Positions 44,325 through 56,989 of a stretch of 64,000 nt of DNA are shown here, one piece after another (within the stretch, counting starts at the first letter, position 1; each line of letters starts with the position of its first letter). The position numbers were made by a program, and so were the translations under genes. Source of the DNA: Sorex araneus (Eukaryota; Chordata; Mammalia; Eulipotyphla; Soricidae). The DNA is taken from positions 11,289,995 through 11,353,994 of the forward strand of contig NC_073312.1 in the NCBI RefSeq assembly GCF_027595985.1, in the 5' to 3' direction. The notes beneath the pieces were generated by a model. That model ran no database searches. It was not told the DNA's origin and saw only the letters and a list, made by a program, of their open reading frames with translations.

Positions 44325-46425
44325 TAAAAAGAGGACTACTACACATTCTCCACATAAGGAGAAATGAAGGTTGAATTTAGACTTGAAATGAAAGCCCATT
44401 ATATATAAACACAAATAGAAAGAACAATTCTATTATATAATGTACTCTGTTTAATAATTCTCTCATTGGCTTATAAAACTCAAAAGAACATGGTTAAATG
44501 AAGAGGAATTGAAAGTACATGATGGATGCCTCCCTCATAGCATTTAAATCTCTTCTACTTGATTAAAAATTCCTAGTTCCTCTTCACTGAATTGTTTAGA
44601 GTTTTTGAGCAGCCTCTGCCCTGATTAAAACAAATTAGCATCAAAGATCCCCTGTTGAATGAGAAATCATTAATTGAGAAACATGCAATGCTCCTTAATT
44701 ACCTTTAGAACAGTGAGAGAACAAATAATCTTAGGTTCCAGAGGGGCCTGCTTGCTCGGCACTGTGGGCTCATTCTGTGTAGCTGCTGGAATAAAACTCA
44801 ACTTGCAAAGACTATTGGGGAATATCAATGCAAGCTTCAGTAAACACACTGTAGATTGTTTATCTAAAAGAAAAATATCTAGATAATAACTAACAGGAAG
44901 AGAGGCAAATGCTCTCATTTATTGTTTTGTAGAGAGCTTTGAAAGTGTTTTACATTGGCCAATATTGATTAAGAAATAATGCAAACCATTCTTTCTCATA
45001 CCGATTTTAATGCTTTGTGTAAAATACTTCATTTATATAATTATCTGATAAAATTTCATATGCTTAAGTACAGATGAGTAGCTGTATCATTTAGCAGTGG
45101 AACAGAAAGAAAAAGTTTTCATTTTCATGAAACCCAGTTACAACTGGAGATTCAAATCATGATACAACTCATATCTTCTATGCTTTTGTGAGTTATTAAT
45201 AACTGTAATTGCATCATTTCATACTTATCCATGCAGTTATTAGATAGTCTATAGCTTCTCTAGGTTAGAGAAAGGTGTATCCCTCCACCTTGGAAATTTA
45301 GAAAAACACTAAATATCATGAACCCTTGAGTATCATGAATAAATAAAATTGTTAGGGATATTATGATTAGTGTAAAGAATAACATTAAAGGCTTATACAC
45401 AGTTCCACTTCGACAATAATTTGATAAAAACAGGGATATAAGAAACTGGTTTTTTTCTTAGATTTCCTTAAGCACTCTGGAATGAAGGAGCAGTGGTCTT
45501 AATTTTTTTCCAGAAATAAATATTGAGACTCTTAGTCATTTAGCTGATTCTTGATTTTATTCTAATTTTTCCAGTTCTCTTCTTTCACCCCTAGATCAAC
45601 AGACTTTGAACAATCAACAGTAGTGATTCAGTGACTTCCATTTCCTTGTATAGTTTTGATTCACTGTATAGTGTGTTGACTGTACATATAAATTAAAGCA
45701 CAGAATTCCCAAATGAGGCTACCCTTTAAAACTGATAAGGTTAGGATCCAATTTTGGAAATTTTCATTTAATTTTCATTCATGTGAATGACTTAATTTAA
45801 AACTTAATTTCAAAAGTCATAGGATATTTCAAACTCTGGATAACTTGTTAATCATTACTTTTTGTCTCACATTCCACCAATATAATAAACTTCATATTGC
45901 CATAATCTTTGCAAACAATGTAAAAATAATCTTTTGGGCCTACATATTAAGGGTAATTATTAAGATTGCATAAGTAATAAATATACAAAGTAATTTCTCC
46001 TCCAAAGAGGTCTAAGATTACAAAGAACCTTTATATTAATGTAGCATGAAAACATATAAGCCTGATCATACTATTTTGAAATACTAGAAAAATTGTCCTT
46101 GTTTTTTCTTTTATACAGGACTCTCATGGATGTACATGCTTTCTTTGGGTATTTTCACTTTAGGCAAAACATATTATTAATTCAAAAATGTATAAAGCCT
46201 AAGTGTTTCATAAGTACTACCAAAATGGTACGTGCTGAAAAATACCTGACTCAAAGTCATCTTCTAATATCATTTTTATAAAAGGACAGTTATTACTAGA
46301 CCATTGCATATTACATATAAAAACGCAAACGTATTTCTATGTCTTTATGCACTACTTTGTAAAACTCATTCTAGACAGGGCCTCCTTAAAAGTAAAATGA
46401 TGCTATTTGGTAATTTTCCCATGTA
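44325..46425. other. AT-rich unique sequence, no young repeats
   Basis: About 2.1 kb of AT-rich DNA. No exon, SINE or L1 recognised. Confidence 0.45.
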
Positions 46426-46426
46426 G

Positions 46427-46457
46427 GAAGATGGAGAGAGATATAGTACAGTGGATA
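46427..46457 (+). mobile_element. SINE head, left part of a split short-form SINE
   Basis: GAGAGAGATATAGTACAGTGG matches the A-box region of the head. It is separated from its other half (47469-47640) by an LTR insertion. Confidence 0.65.
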
Positions 46458-47468
46458 TGAGTTCCAAAAGTGTGGGTGCATGATGTGTGTGTTCAGTGGC
46501 CAAGAACTGTTACCCCAGCTGGCCCATGGCAATCAACCAAGGAACAGGGAATGAAGGAACGAAGGAATAGGGCCATGAGTTGTTGGAAATCAGTAACTGT
46601 CTCTCTCTTACAGCATGAGTTATATAGCAATCGTGAAGGGTGGGGGCACACATAGGTGGGTTTGAACATTCTTCTAACAATAAACGATGTAAAACTGCTC
46701 CTTCAGGGGACATTCTCCTAGGAGATTAACTCAAGGACAAAATCTCATCTGGGGGTTCAGCACCCTAGATTACTAGGAGATCTGCTCAAGGGTAGGACTC
46801 CATTCAAAGGTGTATTCTTTCTCCTCTCCTTAGCTAATAATCCATTTAAACAATCATGTTGAATACTAAAATTTCTAGTCATTTTGTATGAACACAATAA
46901 GAGATATATTAAGCTTAAAGGTTGGATCTTCCTGGGAACATCTCGCTATATATTCTAGACCACAGTCTTCAGGCCAGGTCAGTCTTTCCTAACCCCAACA
47001 GGGTCCTTATTCAGTTACTTCCTTTTGGGTCATGACACAGTTTGTTCCATGACCATGCTCTTAACTTATTATACTTCTTATGGCGCTTAGATTGTCCCTT
47101 TTTTATTCCAGGGTAGCTTACAGCTTGCCCTAGGTCCATCCAAGTCCCTCCCCAGGACCCTCCTTTTGGTGGGTGTTAGGAAGTAAGGGCAACTGAGGCT
47201 TAAGACAGGTAAATATGATGGATTGAGTCAATATTAATTGGAGTCAATTAACTCTCATGCTACAAAACCATAGCATCAACTATCATACTGTGTCTATACA
47301 AAAAGGATACTGCTAAACCATGCAAAAGACATACAGGAAAGTGAAAAGCAATATAGTATTAGGAGTGCTGACAGAATTGGGTGTGCCTCAGGAGCACTGT
47401 GGTTGGAGTAACTCAATAAACCTAAGCTCCCTGCTGGAGGAGCAAGGACAAACCAGTGTTATCCAACA
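46458..47468 (-). mobile_element. Second copy of the ERVK-like LTR family
   Basis: The minus strand begins TGTTGGATAACACTGG, as does 12890. It follows the other copy through GACTGTGGTCTAGAATATAT, AGCGAGATGTTCCCAGG, GCTTAATATATCTCTTATTG, GATCTCCTAGTAATCTAG and a TATA-like GCTATATAACTCATGC. Downstream of TATA it is shorter and unlike the GA-rich region of the first copy. Possible 6-bp TSD AGTGGA/AATGGA at 46452-46457 and 47469-47474. A solo LTR, with no internal region. Confidence 0.72.
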
Positions 47469-47640
47469 AATGGATAATGATATCCAGCAAACTTACTTCA
47501 CACGCAGCCGCTCTGGGTTCGATTCCTGGCACCACATATGATTCCCTCCTCCAGGAGTGATCCCTGAGTGCAGAGGCAGGAGTAAACTCTGAGTAACTCC
47601 TGGTGTGGCCCCCAAGCAAAAACAAAAACAACCAAAAAAT
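47469..47640 (+). mobile_element. Right part of the split short-form SINE
   Basis: TTCACACGCAGCCGCTCTGG, B-box GGGTTCGATTCC, GAGTGATCCCTGAGTGCAGA and a (CAAAAA)n tail. The sequence between about 47470 and 47495 is unusual for the family. Confidence 0.75.
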
Positions 47641-48230
47641 CAAAACAACAACAAAAAACAATTCCTTTTGTAGAAAAGGCCTTTCTCTCAACAGCCACTC
47701 TGACTGAATTTTTGCATGAGAAGGTCAAATTGGGGCTTTTACTTCAGAAGTCAGTGAGGAGTGGACTCCCTCCTCCAGTGATTCTCATCTGCACATACAT
47801 ATTAGGGCGAGCATCATCTTCTATTCTCACAGGCAATGAGCGTCCAGTGAGTTGGAGTCCTGACTCTCAGTGGGGAATAGTCTTGATAAGTAGAATATCC
47901 TGTTTGCCATTATCTATTTGTGTTGTGGAGTAATTCATTTTAGGTTGAAATCAAATTGTTTTAAGCTGAGCTGGTGTTTTTATTGGTGTCCTTCCAGCCG
48001 GCCTTCCTTTTGAAGTATCATTGTGTTTCAAACAAGCTGATCTAAAGGAAAAGATAACTGCTGCCAACAAGGAGAGTCCCAAGGGAATGAAGATGTACTA
48101 GATTTATTTGAAGTTATTCATTTATTTGGAAACCGTTGGTGTAGGTATGAGAGTGCCCGAGCTGCTAGTGGAAAGGAACTGTTAGTTAGGGGTCAGGTAA
48201 ATGTGCGATGATAGAAGGAAAATCTACCCA
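47641..48230. other. Unique non-coding sequence
   Basis: Nothing recognised. Confidence 0.3.
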
Positions 48231-48232
48231 AC

Positions 48233-48425
48233 CTGAGGTCAGAGAGATAGGACAGGGTCTATGGCACTTGCCTTGCACACGGTCGACCCTGGTTTGAAAC
48301 TCTGAAACTCTGGGCCCCTAAGCACCATCAGAAGTGACCCTCGAGGGTAGAACTAGTAGGAGAAACTGAGCACCGCTTAGTGTGTCCTTCCCGACAAAAT
48401 AAACCACCAAAGGAAAAAAAAATAC
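48233..48425 (+). mobile_element. Short-form SINE, strongly diverged
   Basis: GAGGTCAGAGAGATAGGACA, GCACTTGCCTTGCACACGG, CCTAAGCACCATCAGAAGTG, GCTTAGTGTGTCC and an A-rich tail. Confidence 0.8.
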
Positions 48426-48429
48426 AGAA

Positions 48430-51400
48430 AAATGTAAGAACCTGTTAATATTTGCTATATATAAAATGACTCTTCAAAGTTGAGGATGGTGATATTCAAA
48501 CTATACAACAAGCATTGTAAAATTCCTGAAAGGCACAATTCTGAATCCCCAGGTAACACATCATCAATTAATCATTTGGGAACTTTGGCACATATATGTG
48601 CTTTATTGTTACCAAAATAAAACAATGGCATAACTCATTGCATGTGCTTTACTGTATTTAACCTTTACTGCTTTAGAATCAAAGAAGAAAACATGATTTA
48701 ACTCACATCTACTTATATGAGCAACAAAAACTATCACAACTCCTAGGTGAGGTAGTGAGTTCTTGTATCCCAGTTTACTTAGACGTGGTTGAAACAACTG
48801 GTTTAAGACATTTAGCATTATGCTTTTATTACATCTCATTAAAAGATGGCATTTACCTTCTTATTAAATCCCATGTGTATCCCTACATAAGACTTAGTCT
48901 GGAACCATTGACCAGAGAGTCCTATATTTAAATTATCTCTCAGCATCAAGGTCCAGGGAAGCACAAGGAGCTGCCTGCAAGAATCTGCTGGCTCTTCTTC
49001 TCGGTGAGTGTTCTAGAGTAGATTTGTCTATTAACCAATGCGCAGTCCATTGAGAGGATCTAATGCTTCAACAGCTCATTGGCCTAAGTGAAAATTCCAC
49101 TTCTGCTGAAAGGAAGTGATCAAACCTTTAGAGGGTGACTAGAACGAATTCTGTAGTGGTCTTTGTGAGGGTTGGTTTCTTGCCCAGTTAGCCCCATAAC
49201 AGATCCCTCCAGGGAGAAGAAATGGTTTCTGAACAAAGAATGGGATTCTTGTGAGCGGGGGGGGGGGGGGGGGGTCATGTGTGCAGTTTGTAAAAGCAGG
49301 AATGAAATTATGATGCAGTATACCTGAGGAAGCAGAAGAATCATCAACCTTGCTGCTTTCAGAGGACTGGAGAAAGGAAAATCCCCACCCAATGTGGCTA
49401 TGCTGGCTAGGCCAAGCACATTCGCCGGGGGACTGCAATCGGTCATGGCAAACGGGATATTCATTCTACTTGGCGAGACTATTCCCTGCTGAGAGTTCGA
49501 AGTCCGGGTACATCTAAAAATCATCATCTCTGAGGAGAAAGGGTTTCCTTATCAGTTATAGGCTGGTGGGCTAGCTGGAGGGGAGAAGAGTTCTAAGGAG
49601 CTAAATGCCAAGCAAAGAGGAAAGCCCACTGGTATTGGAGGAGGAGTTGGTATCCCAGGCCTGCAGTTTAGAGCTGAAAGAATTTTACCTGCCCCGCCTT
49701 TGGCCACTCATGGGTGATTTCTACGAAGAACCTCTCCAGGAAAGAGAACAGTCATCTTGGAGATGAAATTCTCAAATCTCTGGATAAGCCATTGATGTGC
49801 CATCAAGATACTGAAAAATCCAGTAGTTTCTTGTTGTTGTTGTTAAGAAAATGGGACTCAGGTATACAACAATGATCCACTTTTCAAACACACATTTATC
49901 TGGGCCCCTCCCAAAGTGTCTATCTCTTTTCTAAAGCTTCTGGGAGATTCCATCATGCTGCTTCCCAGGCTTAAGCTGTTTTCATCCTAGTCTCTTCTTT
50001 GGCCTCACCTTGGGGTGAGGGAGGGCTGCCTGGAGGAGATTAAGATGGCATCCTCCAGGGCAAACCAGGAGACCATTCTCGAGGGTATGCCTCAGGTTAG
50101 GAGACAGAGGGCCTGCCTGAAGTCTGAGTTCAAGAAAGACCACAGACCTTTCTGTGAGACTGGGGAGAGGAGAGGTTTATTAGAGAGCCCAGGACAACTC
50201 ACAAAGACTAGACCACCAAGACAGCCACAGAAATGAAGAAGCCAACATTTGGCAGGTTTTCAGACTTCCTAGAAAATTCCTCAGCTAGTCTGCAGCTGTG
50301 CCAGTCAGAGAAAGGAGACTGTTCTTTCATTGCAGTTGAAAACCCTTGATTGGGCACAGACCTGGGTGATAGCTGGCATCCTGCACACTGTTCCTTGGGG
50401 CTTCCGTCTTCCATGCTCTGGGACGTCTTCAGTGCTCAGCACACCAAAGAGAATATAGAGAAGAAGTGGCCAAAAATGGGTGACTGAGTGACTGGAGAAG
50501 AAAAAGGTATTTTAAATGAGGTAAGTCAATGACACAAATTGTATAATCCTTCTTTCTGGTGGGTATTTTTGAGGGGTTGAGTGCTTGTTCCTGTGTGCTC
50601 TTTAGAAGATGAAAGATAATAAAACTGCATATGGGAGTGTGTGCTGAGAGAGTCAATATTTTTATTTGGTAATCATTTTTTAAATTCCTGATTAATATCA
50701 CACTGTATCATAAGATATTGGCCTCTTAAAGCAGGGCTGAGCTTTTGTACAATCTGTTTTAACACCGGCATGCATACCTTTATACACATATACTGGGTCT
50801 GATTAGTAATTTAAAGTTTTGAGGACATGAATATGGTAAATGTATACTACAATGAAAGCTTTGTGGTAACAGATATAATATGGCTTGTCTTCCTTGGGAA
50901 ATTACTGAGAGCATTTTAAATTAGAACGATCATTTTGTGATTTGATACTATTCTTCCAACTGTAGATAAAAAGTCGTTTTTCTTCTTAGAACAGTGCTTC
51001 CATAATTTGCCTCAGCATATACTAAGAACTAAAGTTCTTATTAAGCATATTAATTTCCCACGTCCAGTTCACTCCATTCTGAATTTCAATCTCTACAAAC
51101 ACAGGTGGAAATCTACATGAACCCACTAGGTCTTATGGTTAAATAAGCTTTAAACTCACCTGTGTAAGTGGCAAATGTGCTTTAGAGGATGATTTTTTTT
51201 TAAGTGTAGGTGGGTAAAATTTTTTTCATTTGGTCAATTTGAATTTTTAAAAAACTTTGATGTAAAACACTTTGGAACCAGTCTTATGGGCAGTGACAAA
51301 AAGATGACCAGCAGATATTATCTGAACTTGAGAATGGCAACTGATTGCCCTGTCTAAATTCACAAAGTCATAATTTTAGAATTACTCTATTAAAACTATA

Positions 51401-51750
51401 TATACATATTTTTTGAAGCAGTCAAAGCCTCGCTGTATCTAAATGTCAAAATGTTTTTATTTTAGAAACTTTATATTCTACAAAGATAGGAGCTTATTCA
51501 TTATTTGCATGACGTCTTTCTTTCCAAAACATTACCTGGCTTTTACTTATGGTGAAAAGACGAATGAAACAAAATCAACCGATGGATTCATAAAACAGTG
51601 GCAGAAAGAGTGGCAGGGCCTGGTGGCTCTGTGCTTGCTAAGTCTCTGGTACCTGTGCTCTACCGCTCTGAGGTGGGCTGTGACCTACTGATTATCTTCT
51701 CACTCGAGGCAGCTCTGCACCCTAAATACCACAATCTGCCCTCAGTGATG
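48430..51750. other. AT-rich unique sequence, no young repeats
   Basis: More than 3 kb without SINE or L1 ends; a G18 run at 49257-49274. Frames up to 135 codons have no known domain. Confidence 0.45.
49257..49274. repeat. Homopolymer G18
   Basis: Eighteen uninterrupted G. The length is liable to sequencing error. Confidence 0.9.
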
Positions 51751-51754
51751 GGAA

Positions 51755-51840
51755 ATCTTAGGTTTCAAATGGTTAAGTGTTGCTCAGAATCCCATAGCTC
51801 AAGGCCCGTTCCAAAGTCTGTCCTGAGGTCTACCCACAAC
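51755..51840 (-). mobile_element. MIR-like ancient SINE fragment
   Basis: AATGGTTAAGTGTTGCTCAG, CCCATAGCTCAAGG and AGTCTGTCCTGAGGTCTACC parallel antisense MIR. Confidence 0.45.
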
Positions 51841-52467
51841 TTTACACGGTAATAATCCTATAGGGAAGAGGGACACCTCTGTCTATGGAGACCCAAGGGA
51901 AACGAGGCATTGGGCAGTACAGTAAGCATTGAGGACATATTTAAATACTCCAATTTGACGTTTTCCCATGAAACATTATGGTGACGTGCACACCTCTTCT
52001 ATGATTATTACAATAAATTTCCATTTGAAAGCAGTGATGAGAATCAAAATCTTCTTACAATTTATGAAATTGATTGGGGTAACCAATTGATAACCAGGAC
52101 ACCTGGTTATCAGCTCTGAAGAAAACATTTTGCTAGGCCCTTTACAGATGTTAATTGATGATTTATGTTCCCTCCTTCCAAGGCCGGGTATGCTTAGCTC
52201 AGACAAGTGGTGACTTTCAAGTTTTATCCCACTATCTCCTCGACCAGGGAGCCCTTCTGGGTGGAGTGCTGGCACAGGGCCTTGGGGCCCTGTTTGAAGA
52301 GAGCCTGTTTCTATCTCTAAGGGCAGGGGATTTGGCCAGGGTCTCAGACTGGCTGCTGAGACCCCAACACCCATGCATCTCTTTCAACAAGAATTTTCCA
52401 GTGCAGTGTTCCCCAATTAATATTAAAACCTCATTATATTTACCACAACCCCCATTTCCATCGCTGT

Positions 52468-52690
52468 CTGTCACTGTCATCCCGTGCTCATCGATTTGCT
52501 TGAGCGGGCACCAGTAACGTCTCCATTTTGAGACTTGTTGTTACTGTTTTTGGCATATTGAATACGCCACGGGTTGCTTGCCAGGCTCTGCCGTGCGGGC
52601 GAGATACTCTCAGGAGGGGCGGAGGAATCGAACACAGTTTGGCTGCGTGCAAGGCAAACGCCCTGCCGCTATGCTATATCACTCCAGCCC
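52468..52690 (-). mobile_element. Long-form SINE (CAGTGA tail), internal deletion
   Basis: GTCTGTCACTGTCATCCCG, AGCGGGCACCAGTAACGTC, TTTTTGGCATATTGAATACG, GAGATACTCTCAGGAGGGGC (a deletion removes GGTAGCTTGCC...CTCTCCG) and TATATCACTCCAGCCC. Confidence 0.93.
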
Positions 52691-52694
52691 TTCC

Positions 52695-55600
52695 TTATTG
52701 GGAAGAATAAGAAAACTTACTCTCAAAAAGGCTTCTGAACTAAAGTCATTCTGAACAAAAAAGTAAAGTAAAAAAAAAAAAGTAAAAAGTAAAAAAAAAA
52801 AACAACAAAACACCACCATAATGCTAGGTTTTCAAGAAATTCAGTCACTAACTCCTGAAAAATGTCTGTATATACCTGTGATTTGATTTAAAAAAGAAAA
52901 GAAAGAAAAGGATAAAAGAAAAGGAAAGATAAGAGTCAAGTGTAAAGTGTTTGGAAAGTTGGAGGAGTGGGAAGGGAAGGAACATGACACAGATTCTAAG
53001 TCATGATCCCTAAGGGCTTTTAAATCTTCTGCCCTAGAGGGTAAAGAATTTCACTGCTAGTAAAAAGCTTTGATAAGTCAAGAAGATACTGCATAATTAG
53101 TCACAGAGCTAGCTATATTTGGCCCAGAAAGGTATAGGATGACTTTAACTTCACATTGCTTTCTGTCCCTTAATTTTCTAAAATTCAAGTTTTCCAGTTT
53201 GAACCCAGGGGATGAAGCCTGACAACTCTTTTACAGTAATACTGTTTTCTGCGTGTCTCTGAAAATAGAGCTGAAGTAGATTTTCACATACGACTCGACA
53301 TGCTTTGTGTTTCTGTTATATAACCTCGCTTTCATGACAACTGGTAAGAGAATTCAACTAATTGGGGAATTGTTTATTTTTAAAATGATTTATACTTTTG
53401 TAATCACCAGTTTTGCCGATTTATTTTCCCAGGAGAATAATCAACATTAAATAGTTCAAAAAGAAGCTAATAAAATTAGTTGATTGCTTTTAGGAGATGT
53501 TTTACAAATGTTGCTCCCCCCTTTTTTTTGAAGAAAGAATATACTAAAGGGAAATAAAATCAACCAGCTCCACTCCTCCCGCAAAGCCCACAGGTTTTAG
53601 ATAAAATTACTCTAAGAATTAGTCTTATTTTTAATACATGTAAAATAGCAAAACCATCATGCCAACATAAGGAATATATACTATAATTCATAAGATCCTA
53701 ATTACCAAAACAATGACATAGGAATGGTTTAGATGCAACCTAGCAATCTTATATACGATGCAACTACATATTGTATGATCATTCCTGTTATATATTACAT
53801 TCGAATCTCATCAAATTAAGCTGCCTATGGATAAATGGCATTATGAAATTAACATTTAATATCACAATGGGGTCATATTCCGCTACTGCACAACCATAGC
53901 ATGCGGGAAACTATGCATTAGCTGTAAACAGTGAAGTGTCATCTTCCTCCAGAAATCCAAAGAACATGAAAAGTCCATAGATAGTACTAAACATCAATTA
54001 TATTTAAGTGATCTTCATATTGCAAAAATATCATATCATATACGGAAGTTTTAGATCTCCTGCCATGGCTCTGATTGTAGCCTATAGCCATTTGGAAGTA
54101 AAGAAACTCCCCTTCCAAATATCTTTCATGCTCTGAAGCTCCTCAACTATTGTCGTTATTAGGACACAAATGATTGTATGTTTCAATGTGAAAGTTGTTT
54201 AATATCATTCTTCCTTTCTACCATTAGCCAGTTATGAGTCATTAAGAATATTCTGAATTTGGAAAACAATGCGTTTATTCTTAAACTGGAGACTTTGTCT
54301 CCTGGAATCAACGCATTCATGTCAGAGGAATAAAAATACTGTGGATGCTTTTCTCTCCACATTGTCTAAATGAAAGAGCTGGCAGGAGTGAACCTGGGTA
54401 TAATTTGGGAGGCAGTGCCTCTAAAAATTTCTCATAACACCTTTGAACAGTAGATAAAATCTAGCAGTGAGGAGAGAAATATCAAAGGCGTTCATGGATG
54501 GGTTCTTATGAGAATGCAAGTGGATCACTGAGGTCTGATCCAGTGATTTGGAGGCAATTAAAAACTACCATCTTGGAAAGAGACTTGGGCATACTCTCAA
54601 AATGACTTCCGCTCTATTTAGGTTTGCGGTTTTAGGAGCTTGCTTTTTGGAAGGAGGGGAGTGACTGATTGCTGGACAGGCTCTTCCATGCTCTATCAGC
54701 TCTGATAATGAGTTAGGCAGTTGGCATGGACTACAGGAATGTCCTCTTCACTCAGAATTCTAATAAACCTCCTGTGAAGTCGCACATACCATTCATCCAA
54801 ATGGGCTAATTTGGGCCTGCATTCCAGCTATGTGGAAAATTGTCACATTCTCTGACGGAGTTTGGGACATGAGAGTCATGTGAGACATTGAAATACATTA
54901 CCTACATTCTATGAAATCAAAATCTTGCTTTTACATTTATACCGAGATAAAATAGCATTGAAACCCATTGCCATTTGTTAATTTCCCATTCACTTCCCAT
55001 TAAATATACAAGAGGTTTAAGTTTATGTGTATGAGGCAAAAACTGTACAATTCTCCTCATTCAGGCATTATAAAATGTCTCTCTTTAAAGTCTTGGGATA
55101 TAAACAATTTGGTTTATACGAATTACATATCTTTCATCTGCATTAAGAAACAATATACATCTTTTTTCTAGAGTAATTTAATATTACCTACGATAAGCCT
55201 AAGAGAGTCATAAAAACTGACTTCATTGCCGGTGACCATCAATACTGTTACTTCTAGAAAACTTGTGAGCATTCTTTGGCCACTTGGGTCATGACCCATT
55301 TGGAGGGAGCTGGACTCGGTCCTGCGGTCCGTACATGGGCTGGCCTCCATCAGAGCCGAGGCCAGAGACCAGCTTTAGAGGAAGCCACCCGCAAAGTCAA
55401 ATACTCTGAAAGAGCCGGGCACAGTTTCTGCTTCTCAGACACAAGTTCCCTGACGTGTTGAGAGGTGATGCTTTCGATTTCTGACTCCCGAAGTCTTGTC
55501 TTTATTCTCTGAAGGCTTCTGTTGTGAAATATCTACGAGGGCACTGGCAATCGCGAGACCTGGAAGAGAAGAAAAAAGGCGCTTAAATAAATGCTTGGCG

Positions 55601-56815
55601 GGACATTTCGGGGCCAGGGACAAACTGTGCAGAATCTGAGCAGACAAAAGTCTTAAAAACAATCAAAGGAACTGGAGTATCATCGGCAGAGTATCAACAC
55701 CAAAGGAGATGTCTAGTTATCAAATTAAAAGAATATTGTTCTTCCATCCTGTTTGATTTTATGCTTGACAAGAACGTTTGGCAAGATGTTCAGGAGTTCT
55801 AAAGGCTTCAAATTTGAACACACAATGGCTCCATCAGAAACCCTCATTTATCATAGCGACACATAAATCATTTTTGCTTCTGTTGAGACCAAAACAATTT
55901 TGGAGTTAAAAAAAAAGTTTCAAAAGAGACGGAGAAACCAGATTGCTTAAGAAGAGGTTACTGAAGTACTTGTGGTTCATTTCTCTTTTCCATGGTTTTG
56001 GAAACTGGGCTGTAACCGGAGGTAAAACTGATCTCTGAGACTTCAGGCCTTCTCCATGGTGCCAGAGGGAGGCTCTCTTATAGCATCTTTTCCTACATAA
56101 AGGATCACTGAACTCTTTTCTTCTTGCAGGTCACTTTATTCTAGGGAAAGTTCAAACATGGGAGGGCAAGAACATGGCTCCAGAGATTTATGAACAGAGA
56201 GAAAAAGAAATAAAGAAGAGAAGCAAAATTGTAAGAGGAAGGAGAATTCACCTAGCACAGCACTGCCAAGAGGGAGAACAGGGCTCAAAGGGTCTGTGAA
56301 AAGGCCCAAATAGAATGCAAGTAAGTTTTGTCACAGAGATCCTTTCATTTCCCCAAGAAGGTTTTAATGACCTTTTAGTTCTTTTCATAGCTAATAGAAA
56401 ACTTCAAGTTGGGCAGAGAAGAAGGGGTGAGAGGAGGCAGGCGAGGAGACCTCAGTCCCAGGTTCAAGTTGCTCAGCAATGACAAGAGATGAACAGGCTT
56501 ACAAGGGAAGCATCCAATAAACTATATGCAGGCGCCCACAATGGTCTGGGCTCATTTATGGACCACGGAGTTTGTGGCCCACCTTGACTATACCTACTGG
56601 TGCATTGCAAAACAGAAGAGAAGGTATACGAGGAGGGAAATTCATGAGAAATGACATCATCACACTATCTGCTACACTAATTACACCCGTCAATGTCCAA
56701 TCTGAAAGCCTTACCCTCTCAAGGTTATTGTTAAGCCAATCTGCTCTTTTAGGATATTAGTTACTTCCCTGATTTCTTAGAAACCATGCAGGCTCAAACC
56801 TTCAATGTTTATTTT
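52695..56815. other. AT-rich unique sequence, no young repeats
   Basis: An A-rich patch at 52758-52805, otherwise unique. No exon recognised. At about 4.1 kb it is among the longest intervals free of lineage-specific repeats in the window. Confidence 0.45.
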
Positions 56816-56819
56816 TTGT

Positions 56820-56986
56820 CTTCTTTTTGGGGTTTAGGGACCACACCTGGTGGTGCTCAGGGGTTACTCTAGGTGTACTCTGGAATGAGCCCTGGGAATA
56901 CTCCGGGGACCACATGTGACACTGGGACCTAGAGTCAGCTGATTGCAAGGTAGGCCTCTTAACCCACTGCACTATTTCTCCAGCTT
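56820..56986 (-). mobile_element. Short-form SINE, diverged
   Basis: GGGACCACACCTGGTGGTGC, CAGGGGTTACTCTAGG, GGGACCACATGTGACACTGG and CACTATTTCTCCAGC. Confidence 0.85.
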
Positions 56987-56989
56987 TGA

